Below, one piece after another: positions 1-8,674 of a stretch of DNA of 64,000 nucleotides. The DNA is from SZUA-309 sp050185825 (GTDB taxonomy: Bacteria > Pseudomonadota > Gammaproteobacteria > Pseudomonadales > Azotimanducaceae), in NCBI GenBank assembly GCA_050185825.1, contig JBFWZA010000004.1, positions 124,001-188,000 on the forward strand, written 5' to 3'. Below the pieces are notes generated by a model. It did not search any database. It had not been told where the DNA came from and saw only the letters and a program-made list of their open reading frames with translations. How positions within the stretch are numbered: the stretch's first letter is position 1; every line of letters begins with the position of its first letter. Both the position numbers and the translations under genes were made by a program.

Positions 1-146
1 ACGGCCGCCTGAACCCGGAGCGCTACCACCTCACCAACGCCACCCGGCGCCTCGGTCAGCTCCGCACGGATCCCATGAGCGGCGTGCTCAGCGACGAGCC
101 GGATCTGCATCGGGCTCTGGCCCTGCTGGCCGACATCAGCCGCTGA
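1..146 (+). CDS. C-terminal end of an unrecognised protein (cut by window edge)
   Basis: An open frame entering from the left edge (first full codon at base 3) gives 47 residues ending ALLADISR and a TGA at 144-146. Codon choice is GC-rich at third positions, as in real genes here. No family is recognisable from so short a tail. Its last 11 bases overlap the end of the convergent DUF6491 gene. The frame is supported only by openness and codon bias. Confidence 0.5.
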   Translation, partial: GRLNPERYHLTNATRRLGQLRTDPMSGVLSDEPDLHRALALLADISR

Positions 147-750
147 CCGGCTCGGACTCCGTTTCCGCCTGCTTCCTGGCCTTCTTCTCCGCTTTCTCCG
201 CTTTGTAGGCGTCCAGCTCCGCCTTGCGCTTGGACTTCAGCGATTCCTTGAGCAGGGCCACCTGCTCTTTTTCCACCGGCATGAAGCCGGGGATGGTGCA
301 GGGCGGATTCGGGATGGCCGGACCGGGCTCGAACGCCCGGATCTGATCCAGCCGGCAGAGCTGGCTGTTGCGGGTTTCATAGACGATCGAGGCGCCGCGT
401 CGCAACCCCGGGCAGGTGAACTGGAACTGCACCAGGTACAGCCGTTTGCCCGTGAGCTCGAACACCAGATGCCGCTGATCGAGGATGTCCGTGTCACGGA
501 TCTCGCGGGTGAAGATGCAGCGCTCCGTCTGGGCATAGCCTTCGGGGTCGGAGGCGTTGTTCAGCAGCTCCTCAACTTCCGGCGGAAAGGCGTATCCGCC
601 TTCTTCACCCGCCTGGCTGTCCGTCTGGCCGGTATCGCCCGCCGGCGCATCCGCGACCGGCCCGGCGGTGTCCGCGCCTTCCTCGCCTCCGGCTCCGACC
701 GCGAGCAGGCCGGCAACCAGCAGCGCCGCGATGCGCAGGTACCGTCCCAT
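136..750 (-). CDS. DUF6491-like secreted protein (second paralog)
   Basis: 204 residues. A hydrophobic N-terminal segment (about residues 5-22) looks like a Sec signal peptide, followed by a Gly/Asp/Glu/Ala-rich linker to about residue 60. The core matches the DUF6491 pattern: a Cys (ERCIF), an I-x-D-x-x-x-L motif, a hydrophobic strand with Lys, a CPGL motif, then SQLCRLDQI. The C-terminus (from about 165) is a charged Lys/Glu/Ala helix, probably coiled coil. It begins at ATG 750, directly abutting the TGA of the upstream paralog, so the two are likely translationally coupled. The function of DUF6491 is unknown; the location is inferred periplasmic. Confidence 0.75.
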   Translation of the reverse strand: MGRYLRIAALLVAGLLAVGAGGEEGADTAGPVADAPAGDTGQTDSQAGEEGGYAFPPEVEELLNNASDPEGYAQTERCIFTREIRDTDILDQRHLVFELTGKRLYLVQFQFTCPGLRRGASIVYETRNSQLCRLDQIRAFEPGPAIPNPPCTIPGFMPVEKEQVALLKESLKSKRKAELDAYKAEKAEKKARKQAETESEPVSG

Positions 751-1398
751 TCAGGTGCCCCGGATCAGCGCTGCCTGTTCCGCGCTGATCTGCTCGAAAT
801 CACCCAGATAGCAGATGCCCTGGTAGCCCATGACAGGGCCGCCACTCAGGGTCACGTTCAGATCCATGCTGTTGGTGGGGTAGAAGGGATCGTTCTCACA
901 CAGGCTGCTGGTGCCGCGTTGCACGAACACCGGCAGGTCGTTGAACTTCAGGCTCGGGCACCGCCGGCGCAGCTTGTTGATCCAGTGCTCCTCGCCCTTC
1001 GAGAACAGCACGTACTCCTCGTTCAGGACCTCGATCTTGCGGTAGGCATTCCGGGACAGACAGTCGCGTGTCTCCCGGTACTCGTCCGCCGAGAGTGTCT
1101 GGGCCAGCAAGGTATCGAGCCGGGCATCCAGCTCCTTGCGGCTCGCCCGCCGCTTCTTCTTCGGGCTCGCCGCGGCGCTCGCGCCCGCCGCCACGCCGCC
1201 GGCGCTGGCGACCTCGTCGGCCGCGGTATCCGACGCCGTGCGCGCGGGTTGTTCTTCCACGCCGTCTTCTGTCGCGCTGACGGCGCCCGGCGTGCCGAGC
1301 AGCAGCATCATGGCCAGAGCCGGCGCCATGAGCGCGCGTGCAGACCACACACGCGATCTCGTCACCTTCTGCATCTTCCGCATCAGCTTCTGCTTCAT
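751..1398 (-). CDS. DUF6491-like secreted protein (first paralog)
   Basis: 215 residues from the ATG at 1398 (MKQKLMRK), which is preceded by an AAGGGG ribosome site 5-8 bases upstream; the frame stays open further upstream but without a good start. A basic N-terminus and a hydrophobic stretch ending near AVSA suggest a signal peptide. The C-terminal half carries RDCLSR, KIEVLNEEYVLF, RRCPSL, SSLCEND and CYLGD, the same order of Cys and CP motifs as the next gene, so the two are tandem paralogs. It is third in a minus-strand operon after the serine hydrolase and sirtuin, with a 28-base gap to the sirtuin stop. Unknown function. Confidence 0.78.
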   Translation of the reverse strand: MKQKLMRKMQKVTRSRVWSARALMAPALAMMLLLGTPGAVSATEDGVEEQPARTASDTAADEVASAGGVAAGASAAASPKKKRRASRKELDARLDTLLAQTLSADEYRETRDCLSRNAYRKIEVLNEEYVLFSKGEEHWINKLRRRCPSLKFNDLPVFVQRGTSSLCENDPFYPTNSMDLNVTLSGGPVMGYQGICYLGDFEQISAEQAALIRGT

Positions 1399-1426
1399 CT
1401 TCTTCCCCTTGTGAAGTTGAGCAGGT

Positions 1427-2242
1427 TCAGACCATCGCGAGCAGCGATGGCAGCGCTTCGGCGCTGTCCGCTTCCCACTTGCAATCGAGCCAGTCATCCG
1501 CCCGGGTCAGACCCAGATTGACCGCCGCCAGGGGCAGCGACCGGCTCTTTGCCGCCTTGATGAAACGGTAGCTCGAGTAAACCATGAGCGAGCTGCCCAC
1601 CACCAGAACGGCGTCCGAACGGTCCAGTGCGGCGGCGATCGAGTCGACCCGCGCACGGGGAACCGAGTCGCCGTAGAACACCACGTCCGGTTTCAGAACC
1701 CCCCCACACTGACACGCCGGCACCCTGAAGTCAGCAAACTGTCGGACAGCCAGAAACTCCGCATCGCCATCGGGACCGACCATCACCGGGGCCTGGCGCC
1801 AGGCGGGATTGTGCGCTTCGAGCCAGGCCTGGGTTTCCTCACGGTCTCCCGCCATTCCGCAGCTCAGGCACACCACCCGCGCCAGGTTGCCGTGCAGCTC
1901 CACGACGTTCGCCTGACCGGCCTTCTGGTGCAGCCCGTCGACGTTCTGCGTGACCACCACCTGCAGGCGACCGCGGGCTTCCAGTGCGGCCAGTGCCCGG
2001 TGGGCGGCGTTCGGCCGGGCGTCCCGGAACGACGGCCAGCCGCGCATGCTCCGCGCCCAGTACCGCTGCCGCGCTTCGGGGCGGCGCACGAAGTCCTGGT
2101 GCTGTATCGGTGTCGTGCGCCGCCACGTCCCGGCGTGATCCCGGTAGGTCTCGATCCCGGAAGGTGCACTCACCCCGGCGCCGGTGATGACGAACAGTCG
2201 CCGGGAGCGACGGAGAAAGGCGCTGAGTTCCTTCAGCGACAC
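1427..2242 (-). CDS. Sir2-family NAD-dependent protein deacylase (class II-like sirtuin)
   Basis: 271 residues from a GTG at 2242, one base after the upstream stop (TGA-C-GTG). A longer frame from 2323 would overlap that gene by 80 bases, so the GTG is preferred. All sirtuin signatures are present: GAGVSAPSGI and YRD (NAD pocket), TQNVDGLHQKAG with the catalytic His in VELHGN, zinc Cys pairs CLSC and CQC, KPDVVFYGDSVP, and VVGSSLMVYSS. The spacing of the zinc pairs and the YRDHAGTWRR segment resemble class II (SIRT4-like) sirtuins rather than E. coli CobB. Expected reaction: NAD-dependent removal of acyl groups from protein lysines in the cytosol. The substrate cannot be predicted. Confidence 0.9.
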   Translation of the reverse strand: MSLKELSAFLRRSRRLFVITGAGVSAPSGIETYRDHAGTWRRTTPIQHQDFVRRPEARQRYWARSMRGWPSFRDARPNAAHRALAALEARGRLQVVVTQNVDGLHQKAGQANVVELHGNLARVVCLSCGMAGDREETQAWLEAHNPAWRQAPVMVGPDGDAEFLAVRQFADFRVPACQCGGVLKPDVVFYGDSVPRARVDSIAAALDRSDAVLVVGSSLMVYSSYRFIKAAKSRSLPLAAVNLGLTRADDWLDCKWEADSAEALPSLLAMV

Positions 2243-2243
2243 G

Positions 2244-3428
2244 TCAGCGGAGGCGGTCCACCGAGCGGATGGCGGCCCGGGCGATCCGTGGCATGTTGGA
2301 GTTTCCCATGGGTGTGCCCGCACCGCTGTTCAAGGTCAACGCCACGGCGAGGCGGCGGCTCGGATCGCAGAACGCGCCGCTGCCGCCATAGCCATAGTGG
2401 CCGAACGCCTCCGGTGCCCGGACGCCGACGGTGAACGCCTTGTGATAGCCCATGCGCCAGTGCATGGGGATGAACAGCACCCGGTCCCGGGCCGTGCTCT
2501 GCACCTGACTGATTTCCCGCACCCGTTCCTCGGAGAGCACGCGGACCCCGTCCAGCTCCCCGCCTTCGGCGATCATGGCGTACATGCGCGCGAGCGAGCG
2601 GGCGGTGAACTGGCCGTTGGCGGCCGGAATGACCGCGCGCACCACCTCCTCCGCGTTCCAGTCGAACGTTTCGGTGAACGGATTCAGCGCGGCGTTGAAC
2701 TCGGACAGCTCCACCCCGAGCTGGCCCAGCCCCCGCTCCAGCCAGAGCATGACGGTGTCCTGCCACTCCTCCCTCGGCTTCGCCGGCTTCGACACCCCCC
2801 GGGTGAGCTCCGCGCGCCGGTAGAGCTGGTTGTGCGGCATGCCGATGAACATGCCGTCGAGCTTGAGCGGGTCGACCAGCTCCTCGTCGAGCACCGCCTG
2901 CAGCGAGGAGCCGGTGATGGCTTCGATCAGCCCGCCGATGAGCCAGCCGTAAGTGAGCGCGTGATAGCCATGACCGTCCTCCGGCCCGTGTGCCGGCTGT
3001 GCGTCCGCGACGCGGAACTTCATGTGCTCCCAGTCGAGCATTTCCCCGGGGTGGCTGATCAGCTCCGTGATCCGGTAGAGACCCGCCTGATGGCAGAGCG
3101 CCTGGCGGATGGTGATGTTCTCCTTGCCCCGGCAGCCGAACTCCGGCCAGTGTTTGGCGATGGTGTCGTCGTACTGCGCCTTACCCTGGTCCACCAGGAT
3201 GTGAACGAGGGTGGAGAGCACCCCCTTGGTGGTGGAGAAGCTGGGCGCCGTGGTGTCCGCCTGCCAGGGATTTCCCGCCGAATCCTTGATGCCCCCCCAG
3301 ATGTCCACCACCTCACGGCCTTTGTGATACATGCAGACCGCGGAACCCGCGTGCTGGTGTTTCGGGATCTGCCGGATCAGCGATGCGGCGACGTCCGCAT
3401 AATCCGGATGTACGTGTCCATCGAGCAT
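2244..3428 (-). CDS. Serine hydrolase of the beta-lactamase/EstB family
   Basis: 394 residues from ATG 3428 (MLDGHVHP). An in-frame start at 3494 would run into the divergent gene. The class C/EstB S-x-x-K nucleophile motif is STTK in the segment SFSTTKGV, and LTYGWL fits the Y-x-x element. There is no signal peptide, so this is probably a cytoplasmic esterase or related hydrolase rather than a beta-lactamase; the length of about 390 residues is normal for EstB-like esterases. It heads a minus-strand operon with the sirtuin (1-base gap) and two DUF6491 genes. Its substrate is unknown. Confidence 0.85.
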   Translation of the reverse strand: MLDGHVHPDYADVAASLIRQIPKHQHAGSAVCMYHKGREVVDIWGGIKDSAGNPWQADTTAPSFSTTKGVLSTLVHILVDQGKAQYDDTIAKHWPEFGCRGKENITIRQALCHQAGLYRITELISHPGEMLDWEHMKFRVADAQPAHGPEDGHGYHALTYGWLIGGLIEAITGSSLQAVLDEELVDPLKLDGMFIGMPHNQLYRRAELTRGVSKPAKPREEWQDTVMLWLERGLGQLGVELSEFNAALNPFTETFDWNAEEVVRAVIPAANGQFTARSLARMYAMIAEGGELDGVRVLSEERVREISQVQSTARDRVLFIPMHWRMGYHKAFTVGVRAPEAFGHYGYGGSGAFCDPSRRLAVALTLNSGAGTPMGNSNMPRIARAAIRSVDRLR

Positions 3429-3496
3429 GGCGGGATTTTCCCATAGAATGACTCGAGCTCCATAGTTCATCGCGAGGGGTAAGGACGTCACCAAAC

Positions 3497-4963
3497 ATGA
3501 GCATCGACTGGCGCGCCTACGACACCAACGACTTCTGGGACGAGCTGATCACGGCAGGAGGACGCGCCCGACAGGGAGCAGGCAATCTGTGCCGCATGCT
3601 CTCAACCCTGTCTGACGAGGAGCTCGCCGCCCGCCGGGCAGCCGCCGAGCTCGCCATCCGCTCCATGGGTATCACCTTCACCGTCTACACCGGTGAGGGC
3701 AGCGGCAGCATCGACCGGGAGTGGCCGTTCGACATCATTCCGCGATTGATCCTGAAGAAGGAATGGGACCGGGTGGCCGAGGGGCTCGTGCAGCGCGTCC
3801 GTGCACTCAACCGCTTCATCGACGATATCTACCACAAGCAGAAGATCCTCGAGGATGGCGTGCTGCCGCGGGAGTACATCGAGAAGTCCCGCGAGTTCCG
3901 CGAGGAATGCCGCGGCATCAGCCCGCCGGAGCGGGTCTGGTCGCACGTCTGCGGGTCCGATCTGGTGCGCGATGCGGACGGCCAGATGTACGTGCTGGAA
4001 GACAACCTCAGGGTGCCGTCCGGTGTGTCCTACATGCTGGAGAACCGCGAGGTGATGAAGCGGGTGTTCCCGGAGCTGTTCGAGGACTACCGCATCCATC
4101 CCGTCGACGACTATCCGAACCAGCTCGCCGAGTGCCTGCGCTCGCTATCGACGAAGCGGGCGCCACAGATCGCCGTGCTGACCCCCGGCATCTTCAACTC
4201 GGCCTACTTCGAGCACGCCTACCTCGCCAATGCCATGGGGGCACAGCTCGTGGAGGGATCCGACCTGGTGGTGGACAAGGACGACAAGGTCTACATGCGC
4301 ACCATCGAGGGCTTCGTGCAGGTGGACGTGATCTACCGGCGCATCGACGATCTGTTCATGGACCCCGAGGTATTCAGGAAGGACTCCTCCCTGGGCGTGC
4401 CCGGTCTGATGCGGGCCTGGCGGGCCGGTAACGTGGCGCTCGCCAACGCGCCGGGATGCGGCGTGGCGGACGACAAGGTGATCTACACCTATGTGCCGGA
4501 CATCATCCGCTACTACCTCGACGAGGAGCCGAAGCTGCCGAACGTGCCGTCCTACCGCTGCGTGAACAAGGCCGAGCGCGACTACGTGCTCGACAATCTG
4601 GACAAGCTGGTGGTGAAGCCGGCCAACGAGTCCGGCGGCTACGGCATGCTCATCGGCCCCAAGGCCAGCAAGGCGGAGCGCGACAAGTTCGCGAGGCAGA
4701 TCCTGGCCAATCCGCGCAACTACATGGCCCAGCCCATGCTCAAGCTGTCCACGGCGCCGACGCTGGTGGACGCGCCCGGCAAGGCGGGCGGCGTGGTGGA
4801 AGGCCGGCATCTTGATCTCCGGCCGTTCATCCTGTCCGGCAAGAAGACCTACGTCACCACCGGTGGTCTGACACGTGTTGCTCTGCGCAAGGGGTCCACC
4901 GTCGTGAACTCCTCGCAGGGCGGCGGCAGCAAGGATACCTGGGTAGTGGATCTCGACTCATGA
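3497..4963 (+). CDS. Circularly permuted ATP-grasp protein (DUF404/DUF407 type)
   Basis: 488 residues, start ATG 3497 with AAGGA about 11 bases upstream. Recognisable family blocks: FYDIYHKQKIL-like segment (RFIDDIYHKQKIL), EDNLRVPSGVSYMLENR, LTPGIFNSAYFEHAYLA, YRRIDDLFMDPEVF and VVKPANESGGYGM, the last being the ATP-binding Lys/Gly-rich loop. The fold is a circularly permuted ATP-grasp, expected to ligate a carboxylate to an amine; the true substrate is unknown. It overlaps the next gene by 4 bases (ATGA), the usual pairing with an alpha-E protein. The transglutaminase-like and protease-like partners often found beside this pair are not here. Confidence 0.92.
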   Translation: MSIDWRAYDTNDFWDELITAGGRARQGAGNLCRMLSTLSDEELAARRAAAELAIRSMGITFTVYTGEGSGSIDREWPFDIIPRLILKKEWDRVAEGLVQRVRALNRFIDDIYHKQKILEDGVLPREYIEKSREFREECRGISPPERVWSHVCGSDLVRDADGQMYVLEDNLRVPSGVSYMLENREVMKRVFPELFEDYRIHPVDDYPNQLAECLRSLSTKRAPQIAVLTPGIFNSAYFEHAYLANAMGAQLVEGSDLVVDKDDKVYMRTIEGFVQVDVIYRRIDDLFMDPEVFRKDSSLGVPGLMRAWRAGNVALANAPGCGVADDKVIYTYVPDIIRYYLDEEPKLPNVPSYRCVNKAERDYVLDNLDKLVVKPANESGGYGMLIGPKASKAERDKFARQILANPRNYMAQPMLKLSTAPTLVDAPGKAGGVVEGRHLDLRPFILSGKKTYVTTGGLTRVALRKGSTVVNSSQGGGSKDTWVVDLDS

Positions 4964-5928
4964 ACCTCTCGCACCGCATACTTTCCAGCACGGCGGAAAG
5001 GGCTTACTGGCTCGGCCGCTATCTGGAGCGCGCAGACAGCACCGCGCGGCTCGTCACCGTGTACTCCCGCCTCCTCTTCGACCTGCCCAAGCGCCTGCCG
5101 CTCGCCTGGCAGGGCCTGGTGAACATCTCCGGGTCCCGGACGCTGTTCGACGAGCACTTCAGCGAGGCCGACGAGAAGCACGTCTGCCGCCACCTGATCA
5201 ACGACGCCCGCAATTCGGGCTCCCTGATCCGGTCGCTGGATTTCGCCCGGGAAAACGTCCGCACGCTGCGCGGCATCATTCCCCGGAAGAGCGTTGAGTA
5301 CATCAACGACCTGCACCTCTTCACCCGGGATCGCCTCTCGGAGCCGCTGTCGCGCACCCGGCGGGTGGAAGGCCTGCAGGAAGTGCAGACCTACATCCAG
5401 CGCATCGACGGCTTTCTCTCCGCCAACATGCTGCACGACGCACACTGGACCTTCCTCAGGCTCGGCAACTATATCGAGCGCGCGGACATGACCAGCCGCA
5501 TCCTGGAGGCGGGCTGCGACGACATCTTCGACGACGCCTCGGAGCTGGACCCGTTCACCGACATCCAGTGGCGCAGCGTCCTGCTCTCGCTGGATGCCAC
5601 CCAGGCCTACAATCAGGTGGTGCAGGGCCCGGTGAGCCAGGAGGCCGTCCTGAACTTTCTCGTTCACGAGACCAGGCTGCCCCGGTCCATGGCCTATCCG
5701 CTGGATTCTCTGCGGCACAGCATCCGGGACCTGCCGCGCAACGAGCGCCCGATGCGCCTCATCAACCGTCTGCGTCGGCAGACCGCCAGCACGGAGGTGG
5801 GCAGGATGAGCATCGAGGCGATCCGGAAATTCCTGGACGACTTCCAGCGCGATCTGGTGGAGCTGGACAGCCTCATCAGCAGAACCTATTTCCACTACCG
5901 GCCGAGACGACGCCGGGCGGCCGGCTGA
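4960..5928 (+). CDS. Alpha-E domain protein
   Basis: 322 residues beginning in the ATGA overlap with the ATP-grasp gene. The N-terminus (LSSTAERAYWLGRYLERADSTAR) is the typical alpha-E opening, and RLGNYIERADMTSRIL repeats the same ERA-D pattern about 150 residues later, as expected of this all-helical family. Arg-rich C-terminus (RPRRRRAAG). Tight coupling says it acts with the ATP-grasp protein, perhaps in making a small peptide-like compound, but no product is established. It ends 1 base before the convergent symporter gene. Confidence 0.9.
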   Translation: MNLSHRILSSTAERAYWLGRYLERADSTARLVTVYSRLLFDLPKRLPLAWQGLVNISGSRTLFDEHFSEADEKHVCRHLINDARNSGSLIRSLDFARENVRTLRGIIPRKSVEYINDLHLFTRDRLSEPLSRTRRVEGLQEVQTYIQRIDGFLSANMLHDAHWTFLRLGNYIERADMTSRILEAGCDDIFDDASELDPFTDIQWRSVLLSLDATQAYNQVVQGPVSQEAVLNFLVHETRLPRSMAYPLDSLRHSIRDLPRNERPMRLINRLRRQTASTEVGRMSIEAIRKFLDDFQRDLVELDSLISRTYFHYRPRRRRAAG

Positions 5929-5929
5929 C

Positions 5930-7363
5930 TCAGCGCGGCAGCGCCGGCACGGCCGGCGGGCTGGCCATCGCTGTCCCGGCATAGACGGCGCAGGACACGA
6001 GCAGTGCCGGAAACACCTCGTGCACCGTTTCGCTGGGTCCGTAGACCATCCAGGCCAGCAGCACCGCGACCCCGACGACCATGGAGGCCAGGGTGCCGCT
6101 CGCCGTGCCGCGGTGCCAGTGCAGGCCGAACAGGATCGCCGGCAGGAAGCACACGGCGTAGAGGCTGCCCGAGAAGATCGTGATCTCGACGATGCCGCCC
6201 GGCGGCTCGAGCGCGATGATCGCCGCCAGCACGGAGAACCCGACCACGCCGATCCGGGTCCAGGTCAGCGGCTGCGCCGTGGGACGCACGGTTTCCACCA
6301 CGTCCCGATGCAGCACGGACGCCGCCACCAGCAGCACGCTGTCCATGGAAGACATGGCGGCGGCCACCATGGCCACCACGAGAAAATCCGCGACCCACAG
6401 CGGAAACACGCCCGGATCGTTGATCAGCGTCGGTATCACCATGTCCGTGTCGGTGACGCCGTCCAGCAGCGTCCGTGCCAGCAGCCCGACCGGAAACAGA
6501 CAGAGCTGGATCAGAGCGATGCCGACCACCGCCACCCAGATACCGACCCGGACGCTGCCCTCGTCCTTGAGGGCATAGAAACGCGAAACCTGCCGCGGGT
6601 CCACCAGCAGCTTCAGCGACCCCGACAGCGCGATGCCGAGCAGCACGACGAACGGGATACCGGCGGACAGCGTGAACAGGTGTTCCGTGTCCGGCGCTGC
6701 GGCCAGCGCCGGAAAGGCGCTCGGGCCACCCGCGGCCTTGAGCACGAAGAAGAAGATCGTGGTGGATCCCAGCACCATGAGGATGCCCTGCACCACATCG
6801 GTGCGCACGACCGAGACGAAGCCGCCGATGGAGGTGTAGAGCATGACGATGAGCAGCGTCAGCCCGACAGCGCTTTCGTAGGGAATGGTCAGGAAGCGCT
6901 CGAACAGATTGCCCGCGCCTTTGAAGATGGCCACCAGATAGAGCAGGCTCGAGAGCAGGATGACCACCGCTGCCGTGACGCGCAGCGCCCGATTGCCGGC
7001 GCCGAAACGGGATTCCAGATAGTCGGGCAGCGTCAGCGCGTCCCAGTGGGTCGTGAACCGCCGCAGCTTCGGCGCAACCAGCAGCCAGGAAAGCCAGGTG
7101 AAGAGCACGATGAACACGGCCATCAGCATCCACGGCAGACCGTAGTCGTAGCCCTTGCCCGCGTGACCGATGTAGCTGTTGGTGCTGGCGAACGTGGCGA
7201 AGAACGACACCCCGACCACGAAACCACCGAGGCTGCGGCCGCCCACGTAGAAGTCGACCACGCTGCTGCTGCGCCTGGCTCCGATCCGGGCGTGGTGGAG
7301 CAGCACGGCCGTGTAGGCGATCAGCAGGACGCCGGCGAACCAGTGCTCAACGAACCAGGCCAC
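5930..7363 (-). CDS. Sodium:solute symporter family (SSS) transporter
   Basis: 477 residues with about 13 hydrophobic spans, the SSS number. Start is GTG 7363, set by a strong GGAGG seven bases upstream. Family features: FYVGGRSLGG near residue 40, SFFATFASTNSYIGHAGKGYDYG (sodium-site region), YTSIGGFVSVVRTDVVQGILM, and AAMSSMDSVLL near residue 335, the signature of the SSS core. It should import an organic solute (amino acid, carboxylate or similar) with sodium across the inner membrane. It stands alone, so its substrate cannot be inferred. It points away from the tiny gene at 7380, with only 16 bases between starts. Confidence 0.9.
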   Translation of the reverse strand: MAWFVEHWFAGVLLIAYTAVLLHHARIGARRSSSVVDFYVGGRSLGGFVVGVSFFATFASTNSYIGHAGKGYDYGLPWMLMAVFIVLFTWLSWLLVAPKLRRFTTHWDALTLPDYLESRFGAGNRALRVTAAVVILLSSLLYLVAIFKGAGNLFERFLTIPYESAVGLTLLIVMLYTSIGGFVSVVRTDVVQGILMVLGSTTIFFFVLKAAGGPSAFPALAAAPDTEHLFTLSAGIPFVVLLGIALSGSLKLLVDPRQVSRFYALKDEGSVRVGIWVAVVGIALIQLCLFPVGLLARTLLDGVTDTDMVIPTLINDPGVFPLWVADFLVVAMVAAAMSSMDSVLLVAASVLHRDVVETVRPTAQPLTWTRIGVVGFSVLAAIIALEPPGGIVEITIFSGSLYAVCFLPAILFGLHWHRGTASGTLASMVVGVAVLLAWMVYGPSETVHEVFPALLVSCAVYAGTAMASPPAVPALPR

Positions 7364-7379
7364 GTGCTATCCTCCGCCC

Positions 7380-7583
7380 ATGCGCTACCTGGCCCAGCTT
7401 CTCGTCCCCGCCCTGATCGTCGTTGCCGTAGTGTACCTGCTCGCCAACACCAAGCGCGGTCAGGACGAGAGCCGTGACGGCGGCAACGGCTCCGACAGCG
7501 GCACCTTCGTGCTGATCCTGGTGGTGGGCGCCACCGTCGCCGTGCTTTCCTTCTTCCTTATGCAGGCGCTGCTGACCGAATAG
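7380..7583 (+). CDS. Small two-helix membrane protein (hypothetical)
   Basis: 67 residues with two hydrophobic helices (about 5-22 and 43-62) joined by a polar, Gly/Asp-rich loop. No family recognised. Codon bias is like its neighbours, but there is no convincing ribosome site, and the 16 bases to the divergent symporter start hold that gene's GGAGG. It may be a real small inner-membrane protein or chance. A 33-base gap separates its stop from the CRP-like site ahead of the GGDEF gene, with which it might be co-transcribed. Confidence 0.5.
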   Translation: MRYLAQLLVPALIVVAVVYLLANTKRGQDESRDGGNGSDSGTFVLILVVGATVAVLSFFLMQALLTE

Positions 7584-7615
7584 AGCCTTTCCCCGCAACG
7601 GCTTCACGACTCCGA

Positions 7616-7631
7616 TGTGACGTGGATCACG
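7616..7631 (+). promoter_or_regulatory. CRP/Vfr-like site upstream of GGDEF gene
   Basis: TGTGA-CGTGGA-TCACG matches the cAMP-CRP consensus TGTGA-N6-TCACA at 9 of 10 defined positions. Its centre lies 41 bases before the ATG of the diguanylate cyclase gene at 7665. Functional binding is inferred. Confidence 0.55.
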
Positions 7632-7664
7632 TTCTCCGCGCGGCAAAGGAGTAGTCTCGCTTAC

Positions 7665-8657
7665 ATGAAACAAACCACCTCGGGGGCCAAACGACTGCCC
7701 GCCGAGCTGTCGTTGCTGGTTCTGGGTCTGGGCACGGATCCGAACCTCCTGGTCCAACGCATACGGCGCGTGGCTCCGAGCGTATTCGCCCGACTGGATG
7801 TCGCGGAGGATCTCGAAACCGCCCGCGAGGCCGCGCAGCACGATCACTACGACGTGGTCCTGCTCGACTGCGACCCGCTCCGGCACGGACCGGAAGAAGT
7901 GGGCGAGCACGTCCGCGCCTTCGGCGTAACGCCCGTTATCGCCATTTCCCACGTGGACGATTTCGCCATCCAGGAGCAGCTGCTGCGGGTGGGCGTGCAG
8001 GACTATCTGGTCAAGAAGCGTACCTACGCGAATCAGCTCATCAGCAGCGTCGTGCATTCCATCGAGCGCAAGCGCCTGGAAACCCGGCTCAAGTCCGCAC
8101 TCGGCGAGCTCGCCGAGGCCAACGCCCGCCTGAAGCGCCTGACGCTACGGGACTCGCTCACGGGGGTGCTCAACCGCCGTGCCTTCCTGTCATTCGCCGA
8201 TCAGGCCATCGCCCGTGCCGAGCGCAACGGCACGAGGCTCGTGCTGCTGTACTGCGATCTGGACCGGTTCAAGGAGATCAACGACACCCTGGGGCACAAC
8301 GCCGGCGACGAGTACCTCAGAACGTTCTGCCGTCGGCTCAGATCCACACTGCGCAAGAGCGACACCATCGGCCGCCTCGGGGGTGACGAGTTCGTGATCC
8401 TGCTCGAGAACGCGGACTGGGACGAAGCCCTGGAAACGGTCCAGCGCATCCGCCAGGCCACGATGGCGCCGCTCGATCTCGACGGTCACACGGTCCGCCC
8501 GGGGGTGAGCATCGGCATCGCCAGCTATCCGAACCAGCGCACCGTCAAGGACCTGATCCATGAGGCTGACAAGGCCATGTACGCCGTCAAGAAGCGCAAG
8601 CGCGGCCAGGCGAACAACGGCCCGGGAGTAGCCAGCAGCGAGGTGAATCTGGCCTAG
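7665..8657 (+). CDS. Diguanylate cyclase with N-terminal receiver-like domain (REC-GGDEF)
   Basis: 330 residues from ATG 7665 with AAAGGAG 13 bases upstream. Residues 15-130 resemble a response-regulator receiver: DVVLLDCDP gives a candidate phospho-acceptor D68, and the late Lys is in DYLVKK. A short coiled region (135-160) links to a GGDEF domain. The active-site loop is intact (GGDEF at 239-243), and the product-inhibition I-site RxxD (RKSD, 230-233) sits exactly five residues before it, so it should make cyclic-di-GMP and be feedback-inhibited. No cognate kinase lies nearby. A CRP-like site precedes it. Confidence 0.93.
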   Translation: MKQTTSGAKRLPAELSLLVLGLGTDPNLLVQRIRRVAPSVFARLDVAEDLETAREAAQHDHYDVVLLDCDPLRHGPEEVGEHVRAFGVTPVIAISHVDDFAIQEQLLRVGVQDYLVKKRTYANQLISSVVHSIERKRLETRLKSALGELAEANARLKRLTLRDSLTGVLNRRAFLSFADQAIARAERNGTRLVLLYCDLDRFKEINDTLGHNAGDEYLRTFCRRLRSTLRKSDTIGRLGGDEFVILLENADWDEALETVQRIRQATMAPLDLDGHTVRPGVSIGIASYPNQRTVKDLIHEADKAMYAVKKRKRGQANNGPGVASSEVNLA

Positions 8658-8674
8658 TCCGGTGGACCGATCTG

